DNA of 64,000 bases. Source: Straminergon stramineum (taxonomy: Eukaryota; Streptophyta; Bryopsida; Hypnales; Calliergonaceae). The notes below the pieces were generated by a model, which ran no database searches, was not told the DNA's origin, and was given only the letters and a program-made list of their open reading frames with translations. A program made the position numbers and the translations under genes. Positions 34,269 to 45,311 of this stretch are shown here, piece by piece. Positions within the stretch are counted from its first letter, which is position 1, and each line of letters starts with the position of its first letter. The DNA is taken from assembly GCA_963920665.1 (NCBI GenBank), contig OY987266.1:22370248-22434247 (forward strand), read 5' to 3'.

Positions 34269-36089
34269 GATCATGAAGACAACATAGACATTGTATATAA
34301 ATTTCCTAGTATTAATATACGGATAGAGAACTGAAACACACACTATAAACTATCAAATATATTATGGGAAACTCAATGATTTTAGACAAACAAATAAGTA
34401 ACTCGCTTCTTCAATTTCTATTAAATATAAAATATGGAATATGCAAGTAAATACTTATTTTGGCTAAATGAATTTCTACAACCACTTGTCCTTTATACAA
34501 TTGAAATGAAGTAGATACATGGATACATATACTATTATGGTATGTAGAACCACATATAAAGCACTAAGAATAAACAAACCCAACCAAGCAGTTCACAAAT
34601 TATGAACTCTATTTCCATCATTTACATACATCCACATGATGCTACACTTTAATAAATGCAAGAATATTTGAAGAAAAAACAATGGACAAAATTGTCCCCT
34701 CTTGATTATATCTATGTAACTATATGCCCCACACAAAATAATTGTAATAGTGATGCTAACTTGTGCCTTGACTCTCTATGCCTACCAAATACAAAATTTG
34801 GCAATCCACCTCCGCTTATTTACAATTCGTGGAGTTCACGTATTGGAACGGCCAATCACCCATTACCAATTGAAATAAAAAATATAGAAGTACCAATTAC
34901 TAATACAAAACACCAATAAGAGAAGATGGAACACCCAAACCCTTATAGTCATCCTTTGTAGTCATCCCAATAGGAGGAAAAACAACAACACATATTCCAT
35001 CCTTTGACATACTACATGACAAATTAGAAGTCCCCAAATGTACAATTAACCAAACACTAAAAAAATACAAATAACATTCCAATCCAATACTCCACTTATA
35101 CGCTACTATACAAACAAAAAATTGAAAACAACTAGACCTTATTGTACATGCTAGAGCTATTTGACCCACCTTGAAATACAAAATTGATAACATTTATAAA
35201 ATATAATATTCATCAAATTATCCTATTGACTATTGAAAATATTCCATTTCAATGCAAACAAAACAAAACAAATAATCACTTTGCCTATAGGTAGTACAGA
35301 GTCTCCTTTCTGAATGGAGGTATGTAATCTTAGTGTCATGTATCCTATCTCATTTACGCTACTTACAGGACCCAAGACGAACAAACTCTCAATTCATGCT
35401 AACCCAATAAGGGTTGAAGATTTAGACTTCTTTTCTTATAAGCATGAATCATGCCAACCAACCAAATTGTATGGGTTGAAAACTCGGAATTCCTCTCTTA
35501 TAAGCATCCACAACACCACATAAATCAATGCAACATTGTTTACCCTCTAAGTGGATGCTGCAACCCCCAAATGGCTGATGGATGACTTTTTTGATCACTA
35601 TAGAAATGAAGAATGCACCTATTTGTCCAAAACTCAAATCATTTTTGTCAAAGTTTTTTTGTGTTAAGTCTCATTCTTTCAGAGTTGATGCCTATGACAT
35701 TCAAGGTCAAGGTCCAATTTCTGTAAGTTTTTTAATCTGATGTATATGATTGGCATATGTCCTTCACAGCAATGCCATCTTGAAGGTACAGTTTCTTCTA
35801 GTCTGCAATGTAAGTTAGTGGTGCTGCATTCTGTTATAATTGTGTCAATTCTAAAGCCAATGTGCAATTGGCTGTTTTCGAAAGCTCAGATTTCTATGCT
35901 TGCAACACCATGAGTTCCAACTTACAAAGAGTGTACCTAACTTACTCTTAAAAATGTATAAGTTAGATGACCTCCCATGGAAAGCATTCCAGCTGTTGCA
36001 AGTGTACTATCTTAAAACTTTCACAGGCCATGCACACTGTTGCTGAAATGATTTTTGACAACCCCCAAGAAGATTGTGAAAATGATCGT
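34269..36089. other. Intergenic DNA, no gene recognised
   Basis: Frames of up to 97 codons on both strands (for example 34656-34919 plus, 34900-35193 minus) show no known motif. A weak duplication of (G)GGTTGAA...TTCTTATAAGCAT occurs near 35410-35510. Composition is slightly less AT-rich than the region before it. Confidence 0.5.
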
Positions 36090-36097
36090 GTACAAAC

Positions 36098-36372
36098 CAG
36101 CCCTTTTTTTTTACTTTTTGAGAAAGTGCCAAGGTGGCGATCACTTCAAATTTGGTGAAGTATTGTATTTCTACATTCATTCATCTTTTGGACCAAAAAA
36201 TACTTTTCAATCATATTTATGCACTTTTTCATCCAAATTTGGCGAATTCAATCCACATTTTAAATAAAAATGGGAAAATTCTATCGAAAAAAGATTACTT
36301 TTTTCTAGTGAAAAGTAGACATTTATTTTGGAATGGTGCAATCTGGCCCTGTGGTGCCAAAAAAAAGGGCTG
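36098..36372. mobile_element. hAT-type MITE with 8-bp target duplication
   Basis: Begins CAGCCCTTTTTTTT and ends AAAAAAAAGGGCTG, a 14-bp perfect inverted repeat. It is flanked by the 8-bp direct repeat GTACAAAC (36090-36097 and 36373-36380). An 8-bp duplication with CA(G)...(C)TG ends is the hAT signature. 275 bp, non-coding. The 114-codon frame crossing it is a chance frame. Confidence 0.85.
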
Positions 36373-36380
36373 GTACAAAC

Positions 36381-37227
36381 AACACAAGGTAGGCGAACAC
36401 CAAACTCCACCTATTATGAAACATAGGTTATGCACACATTTCAAACCACTATCCTTACATCCAAGTCCACAATATTAATAGTGGAGAAGAACACATGAAC
36501 AAAGCTTACATTCTCTCTTTGCAAAGAGTGGACTAGCATCGAAGATGCAAAATTGCATTTGCCACATGAAGCAATTGAAGTTGTCGCATTATCTTGGTAG
36601 AAAGTGGAGGTACACTTTCCCTTCTCCACCTTTGTGCGTAGAGTATGCACAAACCAAGGCTATCATCTACCATCTAAATCCATCTCCACATTAATTCAAT
36701 TATCTTGAAATTTTTTACTATATTTTTACGTATCATATTTTGTTTGTTTGTTAGGGTGAGATCTTTGGAATAGTATGTGCTCTGGTTGCTTACGTGGTAC
36801 CATTGAAAAGTTCTTTGCAAGGAGGGGTGCATGGACTTCGTTTCGTGGCATTTAAACATGCGGTGTGAAAGTTATTGAATTTCAAAACTTTTATTTAGAA
36901 ATTAGAAAATTAGAAAATTAATTTTACTTTTATTTTGGTTGTGGCAACAACATAAGGTACACTAATTTTTCCTAAAATAGAAACACCTTCTAATGACAAA
37001 AACTAAGCAATCCTGGGAACCCATACTAAAAAAACATTAATTTTCTATAACTTGATGTTACATACATTCGCACTTGATGTTAGGGGTGATGTTTGCAATG
37101 TGAATCTAGTTGAGAAGTAGGTCTAAATTTGTTCTTAAGACCCTTAATAACAACACTCTTTAACACTAAGTGTGAACATGTCTTAAGTTAAGCCCACTTG
37201 TAAAAAGCAATTCCGAACTGGTAAGTG
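36381..37227. other. Intergenic DNA, nothing recognised
   Basis: About 0.85 kb between two MITEs with no convincing coding sequence. ATTAGAAAATTAGAAAATTA near 36900 is a short tandem repeat. Confidence 0.5.
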
Positions 37228-37236
37228 GTAAGTCAT

Positions 37237-37460
37237 GGCCAGGGAGAATTGACCCCCTCATTGCCCTAGTGAAGGGTCATTGTAAAAAAATTCCCCCTAT
37301 TTTGTGCCGCATTTTTTGGTATTTCTTCATCACTCTTAACTAATTTGGGACCTTTGATTGCAAATATGAATTAAAAATTTGTAAATTTTATCATGTGTTG
37401 CAAATTAAAAAATCCAGTGCTTAAATTGTGGGGCAATGAGGGGGTCAATTCACCCTGGCC
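37237..37460. mobile_element. Mutator-type MITE with perfect 9-bp target duplication
   Basis: Terminal inverted repeats of about 30 bases with one mismatch: GGCCAGGGAGAATTGACCCC at the left and GGCCAGGGTGAATTGACCCC read inward from the right. They are flanked by GTAAGTCAT at 37228-37236 and 37461-37469. A 9-bp duplication is typical of Mutator-like elements. 224 bp with no coding. It sits just upstream of the GC-rich leader of the host gene. The intact duplication and near-identical ends indicate a young insertion. Confidence 0.92.
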
Positions 37461-37499
37461 GTAAGTCATGTGCCGCCCATACGAATCAGCAGTAAGAAA

Positions 37500-39613
37500 T
37501 AGAAGCTCAAAATAATAATATCAGCAAGGCTGTGACATAAGCTTTGACAAGTGCACTAAGAATAGGCAAGTCTCCGTCTCTGCAGAACTGCAGTTCCATT
37601 GGAGCAAAAGCCATCGTGAACTAAGTTCTCGCGGGTCGGGTCCCGATTGACTTGACTGGGCAGGGCAACCGGCCGACGTCGACCCGCCACCTAAGCTGCC
37701 GTGCCGTGCCGTGACGCGACTGGCCGCGACTTCACGGCGCGTTGCGGCTCCGAAGGCAGCAGCACTAGGAAACTCCATGCAACCCTGAAGAAAGCTCGTG
37801 TGAAGGAGGGAGATGGTGCGCTCTGCTCTGCTCGTAGCTGGTGTTCTGTCTTACCCAACAGCCTTCACCCGGAATTCTGCGCGCTCTGACAACGCAATTG
37901 GAGCGCGCGTTCGGTGAGATTGTTGCGTTTGAAGACGTTTCGGTGGAATCTCGCTTTCGAATTGGGTGGTTTGACGCAGGGGTTCGGAAACGATGGCGAC
38001 TCCGGGGTTCTGGGATGGCGATGCGACGCTAATGAAGGGGACTTTGACGGCCATGGCTGCGTAAGTTAAGAGACGGCGACTTGAATGCGTCACGGTGCAT
38101 CTTCTAGCGAATGAGCTTTGCTGGTAGGGATTGCGGAGGTGCCTCGGGATTTTGAGATTTTTGTGCTGCCGTTTTGTGGAGGTTTGCCTAGTGGAGAGGA
38201 TCAGATGCCTGAGACGACGAGAGGGAAAGAGTGGGAGGAAGAGAGAGAGAGTGTTTTTACGGTGAGAGGCCGTGGTGGAAGACGTTTTCACCCTTAGCGA
38301 CTGTGTTCAGGCGTCTGGATCGGATTTCGAGAGGGTTACAAGTAGATTGTTCCTTATTCGGCGGTACTGTGGCAATGAGAGGCGAAAGGGAAGGTGTTAC
38401 CGTCTGCGGCTTGTAGTATTCTTTGGAATTCCTGTCCGTAGAAGCGCAGCCGATGCTTGAGGTTACTAATGTTCAGAGGTGAAATCGGTAGTGAAGTTTT
38501 TTTAGCACTTGTCACAAAAAGGGCTTGGAGAACGAAGAAGGCGGCAGTTGTTGGACTAGCGAGGAGTTGTGAGCCAGTGCGAGGCGCGGTCTGAGTGCTC
38601 CACTTATTATTGGCTAGTATTGTTTCGCAAAGGAAGCTGAAATGCGAGTGATGCGAGTAGGGAGAACCTTCGACAGAGCGGTGTGGCTTGCCAAGCGTGG
38701 CGGAGAGTGTCAAAAGGTGGATCCACAAATAATGGCCGGCAGTCGACCTAAAAATCCGTGCTGTTTCGTTCTGTAGTGTCACATCCTCTTCCTGCGAGCA
38801 TCAGGAGAGGTGAGTATCTGAATTTAAATTATCCTCGTTGTACTCTCCGTACATTACTTACCCTGGAGAATATTCTGTTATGAACTTGCAATGATTTGAA
38901 GCGATTACGACGCGCCCGCTTAAGGTACTGGCGTTTATGCGTACTACTTACTACTTACAGTCATGTCTCTGAAGAATTGATCTTCGTTTTGGAAGCTGAT
39001 ACGAGATGTTGACCTACGGGATCTCCTCGGTGTTTAAGGAGATGCAACAGATTTCAATGACTTTGCTGCATTCAATCCCAAATAGTCAGTGTCATTCATT
39101 CGGGACTGGATCACATCAATTTGAATAGGTACTGAAGGCGCTTGCTGATAATTTAATTTCAAAGTGCCGATTGGGGAATGGCTTTTTTTGGGACGGTTTG
39201 GAGTATATGAAGTTGGATTGCATTATGTGGATTTGAATCAACTTCTTTAGAGGCTTCAAGTTTTCAATTCGGGACTTCAGATTATATTCTATTACAGAAT
39301 CCTAGTGACTTGTCCCCGCTTATGGTAGTTGGAGCAAGTGATAACTTTGAAGGACACCATTGCATAACACCGTCATAGTTGATACTAATGTAGCAGAATC
39401 GTCGATCATGGAACCGGGTCATACTTTGCGAATTAATCGTACTAAATGTTTTGAGGAGGTAGTTGACTTCCTTGAAGCAGTCGAGGAATTTTCAGGGAAC
39501 CTAATAAAGTTTGGTCACGGTTGCAGAAAGGACACGAGGGACTTTGGGCGAGCTGGAGAATAGAACTGTGATGAGCGTTGGGAACACCAGGAGGCGTCGT
39601 AGGAGGGAGCAGG
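37500..39613 (+). promoter_or_regulatory. GC-rich promoter and 5' leader of the methyltransferase-ACT gene
   Basis: The base composition rises sharply from about 37.6 kb and stays high up to the coding start. A good splice donor (GGAGAG|GTGAGT) at about 38809-38815 suggests at least one non-coding leader exon. Frames on both strands here (for example 37851-38291 minus, 38354-38782 minus) are arginine- and serine-rich with no known domain, as expected of GC-rich non-coding sequence. I could not place the transcription start. A small unrecognised gene on the minus strand cannot be excluded. Confidence 0.45.
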
Positions 39614-42600
39614 ATGCGAGATTCTCATTTCTCCGAGATGCGGTGGTACTCGGAGATCTCGACTGCGGCGTTTTGTGAATCTTTAGACCTGGTATGTCTT
39701 CCTCTCTCGCCATACTTTGACTAACAGTGTAATGATATTTGAAAGCCATTGGCCTCTAGATCCAAAGAAGGTAGGAAGCCGTCTGAGTCACCAGTAATGC
39801 CTAGTGTGCTTTATACTCAAAGTGCGCACATTACACAGGTTTACTTGAGAGTGGTCATTCTTGGGGTGTAACTTAGGTTGACTTATATCCCTTGTTGTCA
39901 TTCACTTCAATAGTAGAGTCTTTTCTTGGATTCTCCACGTTGGGTCAACAGTTTTCGTGCTAAAAGTTAACGTATTGATTATGGGAGATTGCCGCTTGTG
40001 GTACTTTGTGGCTTTTGATTCAGGATCGATCGATGGCTGCGGTCATTTGAAAGACCTAATGTACGTATATTGCCTCTGAATTGCAGCGGAGGGTCCTCCT
40101 ACAGAAGCGGCAGTCCATTGGGAGGGGTAATCGAAGAGCTCCATTGCTTGAGCCTGCCAGTGCAGAATTTATTTCTGCTTTGGCGGCTGGGATCAAATCA
40201 CGTCATACACTGCAAGTAGGATGTGGATTGTCTACGCTCACCCTTGCTGCAGGTAGAATACGACAGTCCTTCAATTAAGATGATGTTGTTTGTTGCCTTC
40301 ACTTTGTCTTATTTCCCTGTATTCGATCACTTTTCATCGTCCTGACTATGGTTTAAGGACCTCATTTAATGAAATGCAGAAGTGAGCATGTCTTCATTTG
40401 AGCGTATATTGTGCTGGATTCTTATGTCGTACTGCTTTGCTGTAGCTGCGCGAGCCACCGACGGCTGCCTGTTGTCGGTGCACTACGAACCGGAGAAGCA
40501 AGAGGTTCTTCGATATTTCCTCAAGGAGATGGGTTTGCTTGAGTACGTGAAATTCTTTACTGAAGATCCCTCGACGTTTATACCTCAAAGAGAAGGTAAT
40601 CTTTGTAGTACAGAGTTCGTGGAGGTATTTATGTGTTTCGATTGCTTTTTGGTAAATAATTTTATTTCCTCTACCACTGTGGATTGGAGTCCTTGGAATT
40701 TAAAAGGCTATTTCGTAACAATTGTAGGGATCATGACTGGATTCGAGGAAATAACCATAGTAGAGTTTGAGGTTCTATTTCTAAATTTTATCATGGTGTC
40801 CTACTTGCTCTATCCTTGAAGACTGCCATGTTGACGTAGCTTGCGTTTATCCGAAGGTTGCGCAATATAATTTGACTTGGAAGGTGGGCCGCAGGACTGG
40901 AATTTGTGTTGTTCTCAGGGCAGCCCGAACGTTATATTGAGCTTTTTGACCTTCTAAAGTTGAAGAAGGGAGCAATTGTGGTGGCGGACAATGCCCTCGA
41001 TGACACTACAAATGATTATATTCGACATGTACGTCGACAACCTGGGGTTGATTCTTCAACCCTACCTCTCAGTCGAGGCATTGAAGTAACGAAGATAGTC
41101 ACTTGGGAGTCGTTCAATAGAGGGTACGTATCAATCTCTACCTACAGTGAGTTTCTATTTGTACCATTTTGAGTTTTATATCTTCTTTTCCACACACACC
41201 ATTATCTCCTACTCACCACGTATTTATTATAAACTGCTTGGAGTAGCTGACTGAGCTGGATATATATTAGCTGGCTTAGCTGAGATTCCTATTTCGCGTT
41301 TAGCTGAGATAGTTATGTATCAATGTGTCACTGGAAGTAAACATGGAGGGTTGAGCAGATCTCCTGAAGGACTCTTGAATCCGATTGTATTTCACGTTCG
41401 CTGAATTGGTTTTCTTGTTGTAGGAGAAAAATATTTGAGGGCATCGACGAACTGATCAATGACAAGGGCTACATGCGCCGGCCTGGTCTACAGCGTGCAA
41501 TTGTGCCCGTATCATGTAGCAGCCCTCGTTTCTCCGCACATTCCGGTGATGCTTCTTTGCAATACTCCGATTTTGATGCAGAGACAGACCACTTCGAACC
41601 AGAGTTGGTGAAAGCTGAAAAGCTAGAGAGCAGCAGGGAAAATCCTGTAGATAATGACGGGTATGATAATAGTGAACGTGTTATGCCAAGGGTTGTGGAC
41701 TCGGGCAAGTTGGTCACCATACGACAGGGTGAGTCACACAGTAATTTTCTGAGTATATCAATGTCTTAAGATGTTGAAGATTAAAAGTAACACCTCATTT
41801 GTCAATGTAACGAAGACACACTTTAGATGTTTCTAGCCTTCAATGATGAGCATTAATCTTTGCATATTTGAGTTTCACATACTAGTTCTGAAGGAATTAT
41901 ATTTAAGCACTGTTAGGAGCAACTATGGGGTGTTCTTTGTGACTTGTGCTCACTAACTATCGATCATGTAGCAAAAATTGAATCAGCTCTGGAAACATGC
42001 ACGCAGATGTCATCGAGATGCAGTTTAAGTCAATTCAGAGTCTTGCTGAACAGTGGCGAATACAACTAGCTGCGCTTCATGGAGGAAGTTCTGGCACTTC
42101 ATTGTCATCTGCAGAAGAACCCAGGTCTGCGCTTGCGGACGTGGTACATGGTGAACCCCTCTCACATTTTAGCAATAATGAACTGTCCATGCCCTCATCG
42201 CACCATGAAGCTTCAGGAGACCTTCAGCTTGAAAGACCTGAAAAGGTTAGCCTTCTAAATTTCTATCTTTTAATCTATCATCTGGTATTACTGCTGTGTG
42301 AATCTGTTGCAACTATTTATTGATTGTGTTTGTGTCATAATGGGATTTGGGTGTGTGCCTTGGTCATGGTGGATTCTGCGACTGAATGATATTATTGACT
42401 TACTACTTTCTGAGACCTTATGTACACGGCGCCCATAAGTGGATGAGAGTTAACTCGTTCTGGAACTGCTTTGTACTACAGAATGATTTTTCATATTCCG
42501 ACCTATCTACAATTATAAAAAAAACTGTCTTGTATGAAAACGATTAACATTCAATCGAAGTGATTGCTAATATCGTCTTGATCCGAGTATGTTTTGGGTC

Positions 42601-43946
42601 TCACCATGTGACTTTCTTGTGTCCAAATTCATAGAGCTATGGACTTAGCTATCTAATCAGACCTCTGTGGTAAACACAGGATCAGGTCATTGATGTTGAA
42701 GACTTTGCTACAAGACTCCACTGGCAATTGCCTGTAAGTCTTCTAGTAAACCTGTAACTAAGTTATCTAGTATGTTTTTCCTTCTGAAGATCATTTATGT
42801 CTATCTTAGTATGCCCTATTGAGCTCTTCAATCAACACTCCATTACCTTACTTTCTTTTTCGATCCAGCTTAACAGTATTCGTTTAATACCGGTGTCGTT
42901 GAACAGTCCTTTTTAATTTCTTTACTTAAATTTTTGAGTCCTTCGTGCTTGCATGAGGATTGTGGGACGGTTTGTCTGCTTCTTATATGACTCATGCAAT
43001 ATTCCTCCCAGAATGTAAAAGCTCTCCTAGTCTGACTTCTTAGGAAGTACGGTTGTTTCATTGCCAATGTTTTTTTACTCGGTCTATAAGCATATATTGA
43101 AACCCTGGAAAAGACGAAAGTGATCAGAATTTGGTTTTCTTGCAGGGATAGTTTTTTTTTCCAGAGCAGATTCAAAAAGGAAACATGCTACTCTGTTCAC
43201 TCTGGAGACCTTTTCGAAAATAAACAATCCGAATGGATTTAGTTTGTTTCATGTAGTATCTAACTTTTTTGTACTTAAATTTTGCAGATGGACCTGGAAA
43301 ACAATGGCGCCTCTTTGCCTTCAAGTGATGCTTCGATAGCAGAGAAAGTTGCACCTGAACCTCTGGAGCGTACTGAAGTTGTTATTCCTCTGGAAGACGC
43401 TGTCCCTCAATTTGAAGAGCCCGAATTCCAGGTCTATTTTCAGAATGACAATGGACAAACAGAGGTCACAGTTGAGGGAGTTGATCAAGACAACTTGCTC
43501 TTTGACCTCACACTTGCATTCAACGAGACAGGCGTCAGGTCTGCTCATACCTTCGAATTAATCGCCCTTTAATGTATATGTTGTGTTGGAATGATGCATT
43601 TGGCTTGAACGTCAATTTTTTTATGTGGTAGAATTGCTGGTATCATATCCAAATTCATCAATGCAGGATTGTTGTCCAAGTGACCGCAGGAATGGTTGAT
43701 GAATATGCCCAATCTTGGCTCTAGAATAAAAAATCTTTGGGTTTCGTTGCTAACCCTTGGTTATAATTCTTTTCCAGTGTCAAAAGAGCCAAAATTTCAA
43801 CGCAAGAGACGCATGTAGTCGACGTCTTTTATGTTGTGGATGTGGGAACCAAGGGACCTCTGTCGGAGTTCCGAGAGGAGGAGGTTCGGAGACGTATACT
43901 GGAGCGCCTTGCAGAACGCCACCAGCAACCAGAAGCAAGTAGTTGA
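39614..43946 (+). CDS. SAM-dependent methyltransferase-like / ACT domain fusion protein (9 exons)
   Basis: Proposed exons: 39614-39691, 40087-40252, 40446-40595, 40895-41123, 41424-41728, 42007-42245, 42680-42733, 43288-43538 and 43778-43946. All introns are GT-AG, and the joined frame is 1641 bases, 546 residues plus TGA. The ATG at 39614 follows an in-frame TGA at 39572. Residues about 50-200 look like a class I (Rossmann) methyltransferase of the plant DUF1442/O-methyltransferase kind. AEFISALAAGIKSRHTLQVG leads into CGLSTLTLAAAARATDG (SAM motif I region, residues 52-90), LEFVLFSGQPERYIELFDLL is the strand-4 region (133-152), and GAIVVADNALDD with YIRHVRRQPGVDSSTLPLSR follows (157-192). 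The usual acidic residue of motif I is Gln, and D/E residues of the catechol-type metal site are not obvious, so activity is uncertain. Residues 210-450 are a Ser/Glu-rich linker. Residues about 452-530 form an ACT domain (TEVTVEGVDQDNLLFDLTLA, then VKRAKISTQETHVVDVFYVV). The ACT domain usually binds amino acids or mediates dimerisation. The substrate is unknown. Confidence 0.75.
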
Positions 43947-45305
43947 TGCTTTCTTTCAACGTCGAAGGATCTGGTTGTTATCTTATCCTGCTCCCATCCT
44001 CCGTTTGTATATGTTGAGTGGTTTCCCTCGGACCAGTTCCAAACCTAGCCGCGAGCCCTCGACTTCCTCAGTAGAGCTTCTCGAAATAGATCACAAAGCG
44101 GTCCAAAGAACGCTAATACCTGCGATCCCCGCATTGTTATCCTTACCATACGTGTGGGTACATTATTTCCCAGGTCTCGAGCAGAGACCAGGATGCTTGG
44201 TATAGCTGTAATTCGTAAGTTATTACTCCCCTTATTGATCACAATTTTCCCGTAAGGCACCTTTTTTAAGTTTTTAAAAATACCTCGGAACAAGTTTGAA
44301 GAGCGAGCTGCGTGAAAATCTCACTCATATAATCTACGTCAATATCTGTGTCTATTTGAAGACTGGTTCTCCCAGTTGATGACCCAGCGAAGGTTATTAC
44401 GCACAAGAGTCATGTGGCTACAGTTTAGCGACTTTGTAATAGTTGCTGCACATCTGAACTCGCAAGAAGACTTCTCACCTCTCTTATAACGCTCAATCCT
44501 CTCTTGCCCGTAAGCTTACTGCATTACAAAGTACATGAGCGTTTTTCTAACAGGAACTAACTAAAATGTTCGAAGTGTATATGATTAACCCTTAAGCGCA
44601 TGGATTCATCAGTGGAGCCAGTGCAGCACATGCAAGTCGTTACTAGGAAAGGACGTTAAAGACGAGATTAGTTGTCGAAAACCCCACATGTAAGTATGGA
44701 ACCGTCTGATCTGTAAGATGAGACACAGATGCTTGCGAATGTGGTCTTGAAATTCGGTAAGTCGATGCGGATCGAAAGATTCTGTTGCTTGACCTTTCGA
44801 ATGAAGGCGTTGATTCCGGCGGACAGAATGCATGTACCGGCGTTTTCCGCTTACCAGTGGCACTGGGAGTATCAGTAAATTGCTGAAAAATGTGGAGAGT
44901 GGATCGGTGAATTGAACGGCGTCGTTTAAGGTACATCATTTCCCACTCTCAGTTGCACCGTCCTCGTTCAATCCTGAGTTTTCAGAAAGAGGTGCCGCCT
45001 CTCTGCTGACCTTCAATTCTTCCTGCCCTACCAGCCCGCCCCCCAAAAGGGAGTACCCATAGAAATGTGGTCTTCCCGAGGAGGGAAACGTGATGTCGAA
45101 TTCAGAATCTCATGACAGTGTGATTGATTAGAAAAAGGGGTGTACAGAGTACAGAGTAAATAACAATTTCGTGGGCACCTCCTCCACTTGTCCCAATGGT
45201 CTGAGCTTCCTCTGTCAAGCGGCTTCAGCGACGACTGTTGCGGATAACGTGTGACTTCAGCGTAGCACATCAAGGCTCACTTTCCGAGTATGTCCATTGC
45301 TTTGT
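43947..45305. other. 3' flank of the host gene
   Basis: Still GC-richer than the surroundings. It probably holds the 3' untranslated region, but I see no confident polyadenylation signal. Minus-strand frames at 44609-44939 and 45028-45273 are not recognised. A further gene fragment is possible but not supported. Confidence 0.4.
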
Positions 45306-45311
45306 ACTGTA

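Noticed and set aside
37851..38782. Minus-strand frames of 142-146 codons as a divergent gene
   Set aside because: Arg/Ser-rich composition, no domain and no splice or start context; expected by chance in a GC-rich leader.
40906..41172. Using an AG at about 40917-40919 as the exon 4 acceptor of the host gene
   Set aside because: It keeps frame but drops the LEFVLF strand expected before QPERYIELFD; the GCCGCAG acceptor at 40894 restores it.
41997..42323. A separate gene starting at the ATG at 41997
   Set aside because: The same frame is entered cleanly from the upstream exon through the acceptor at 42006 and leaves at a GT donor at 42245.
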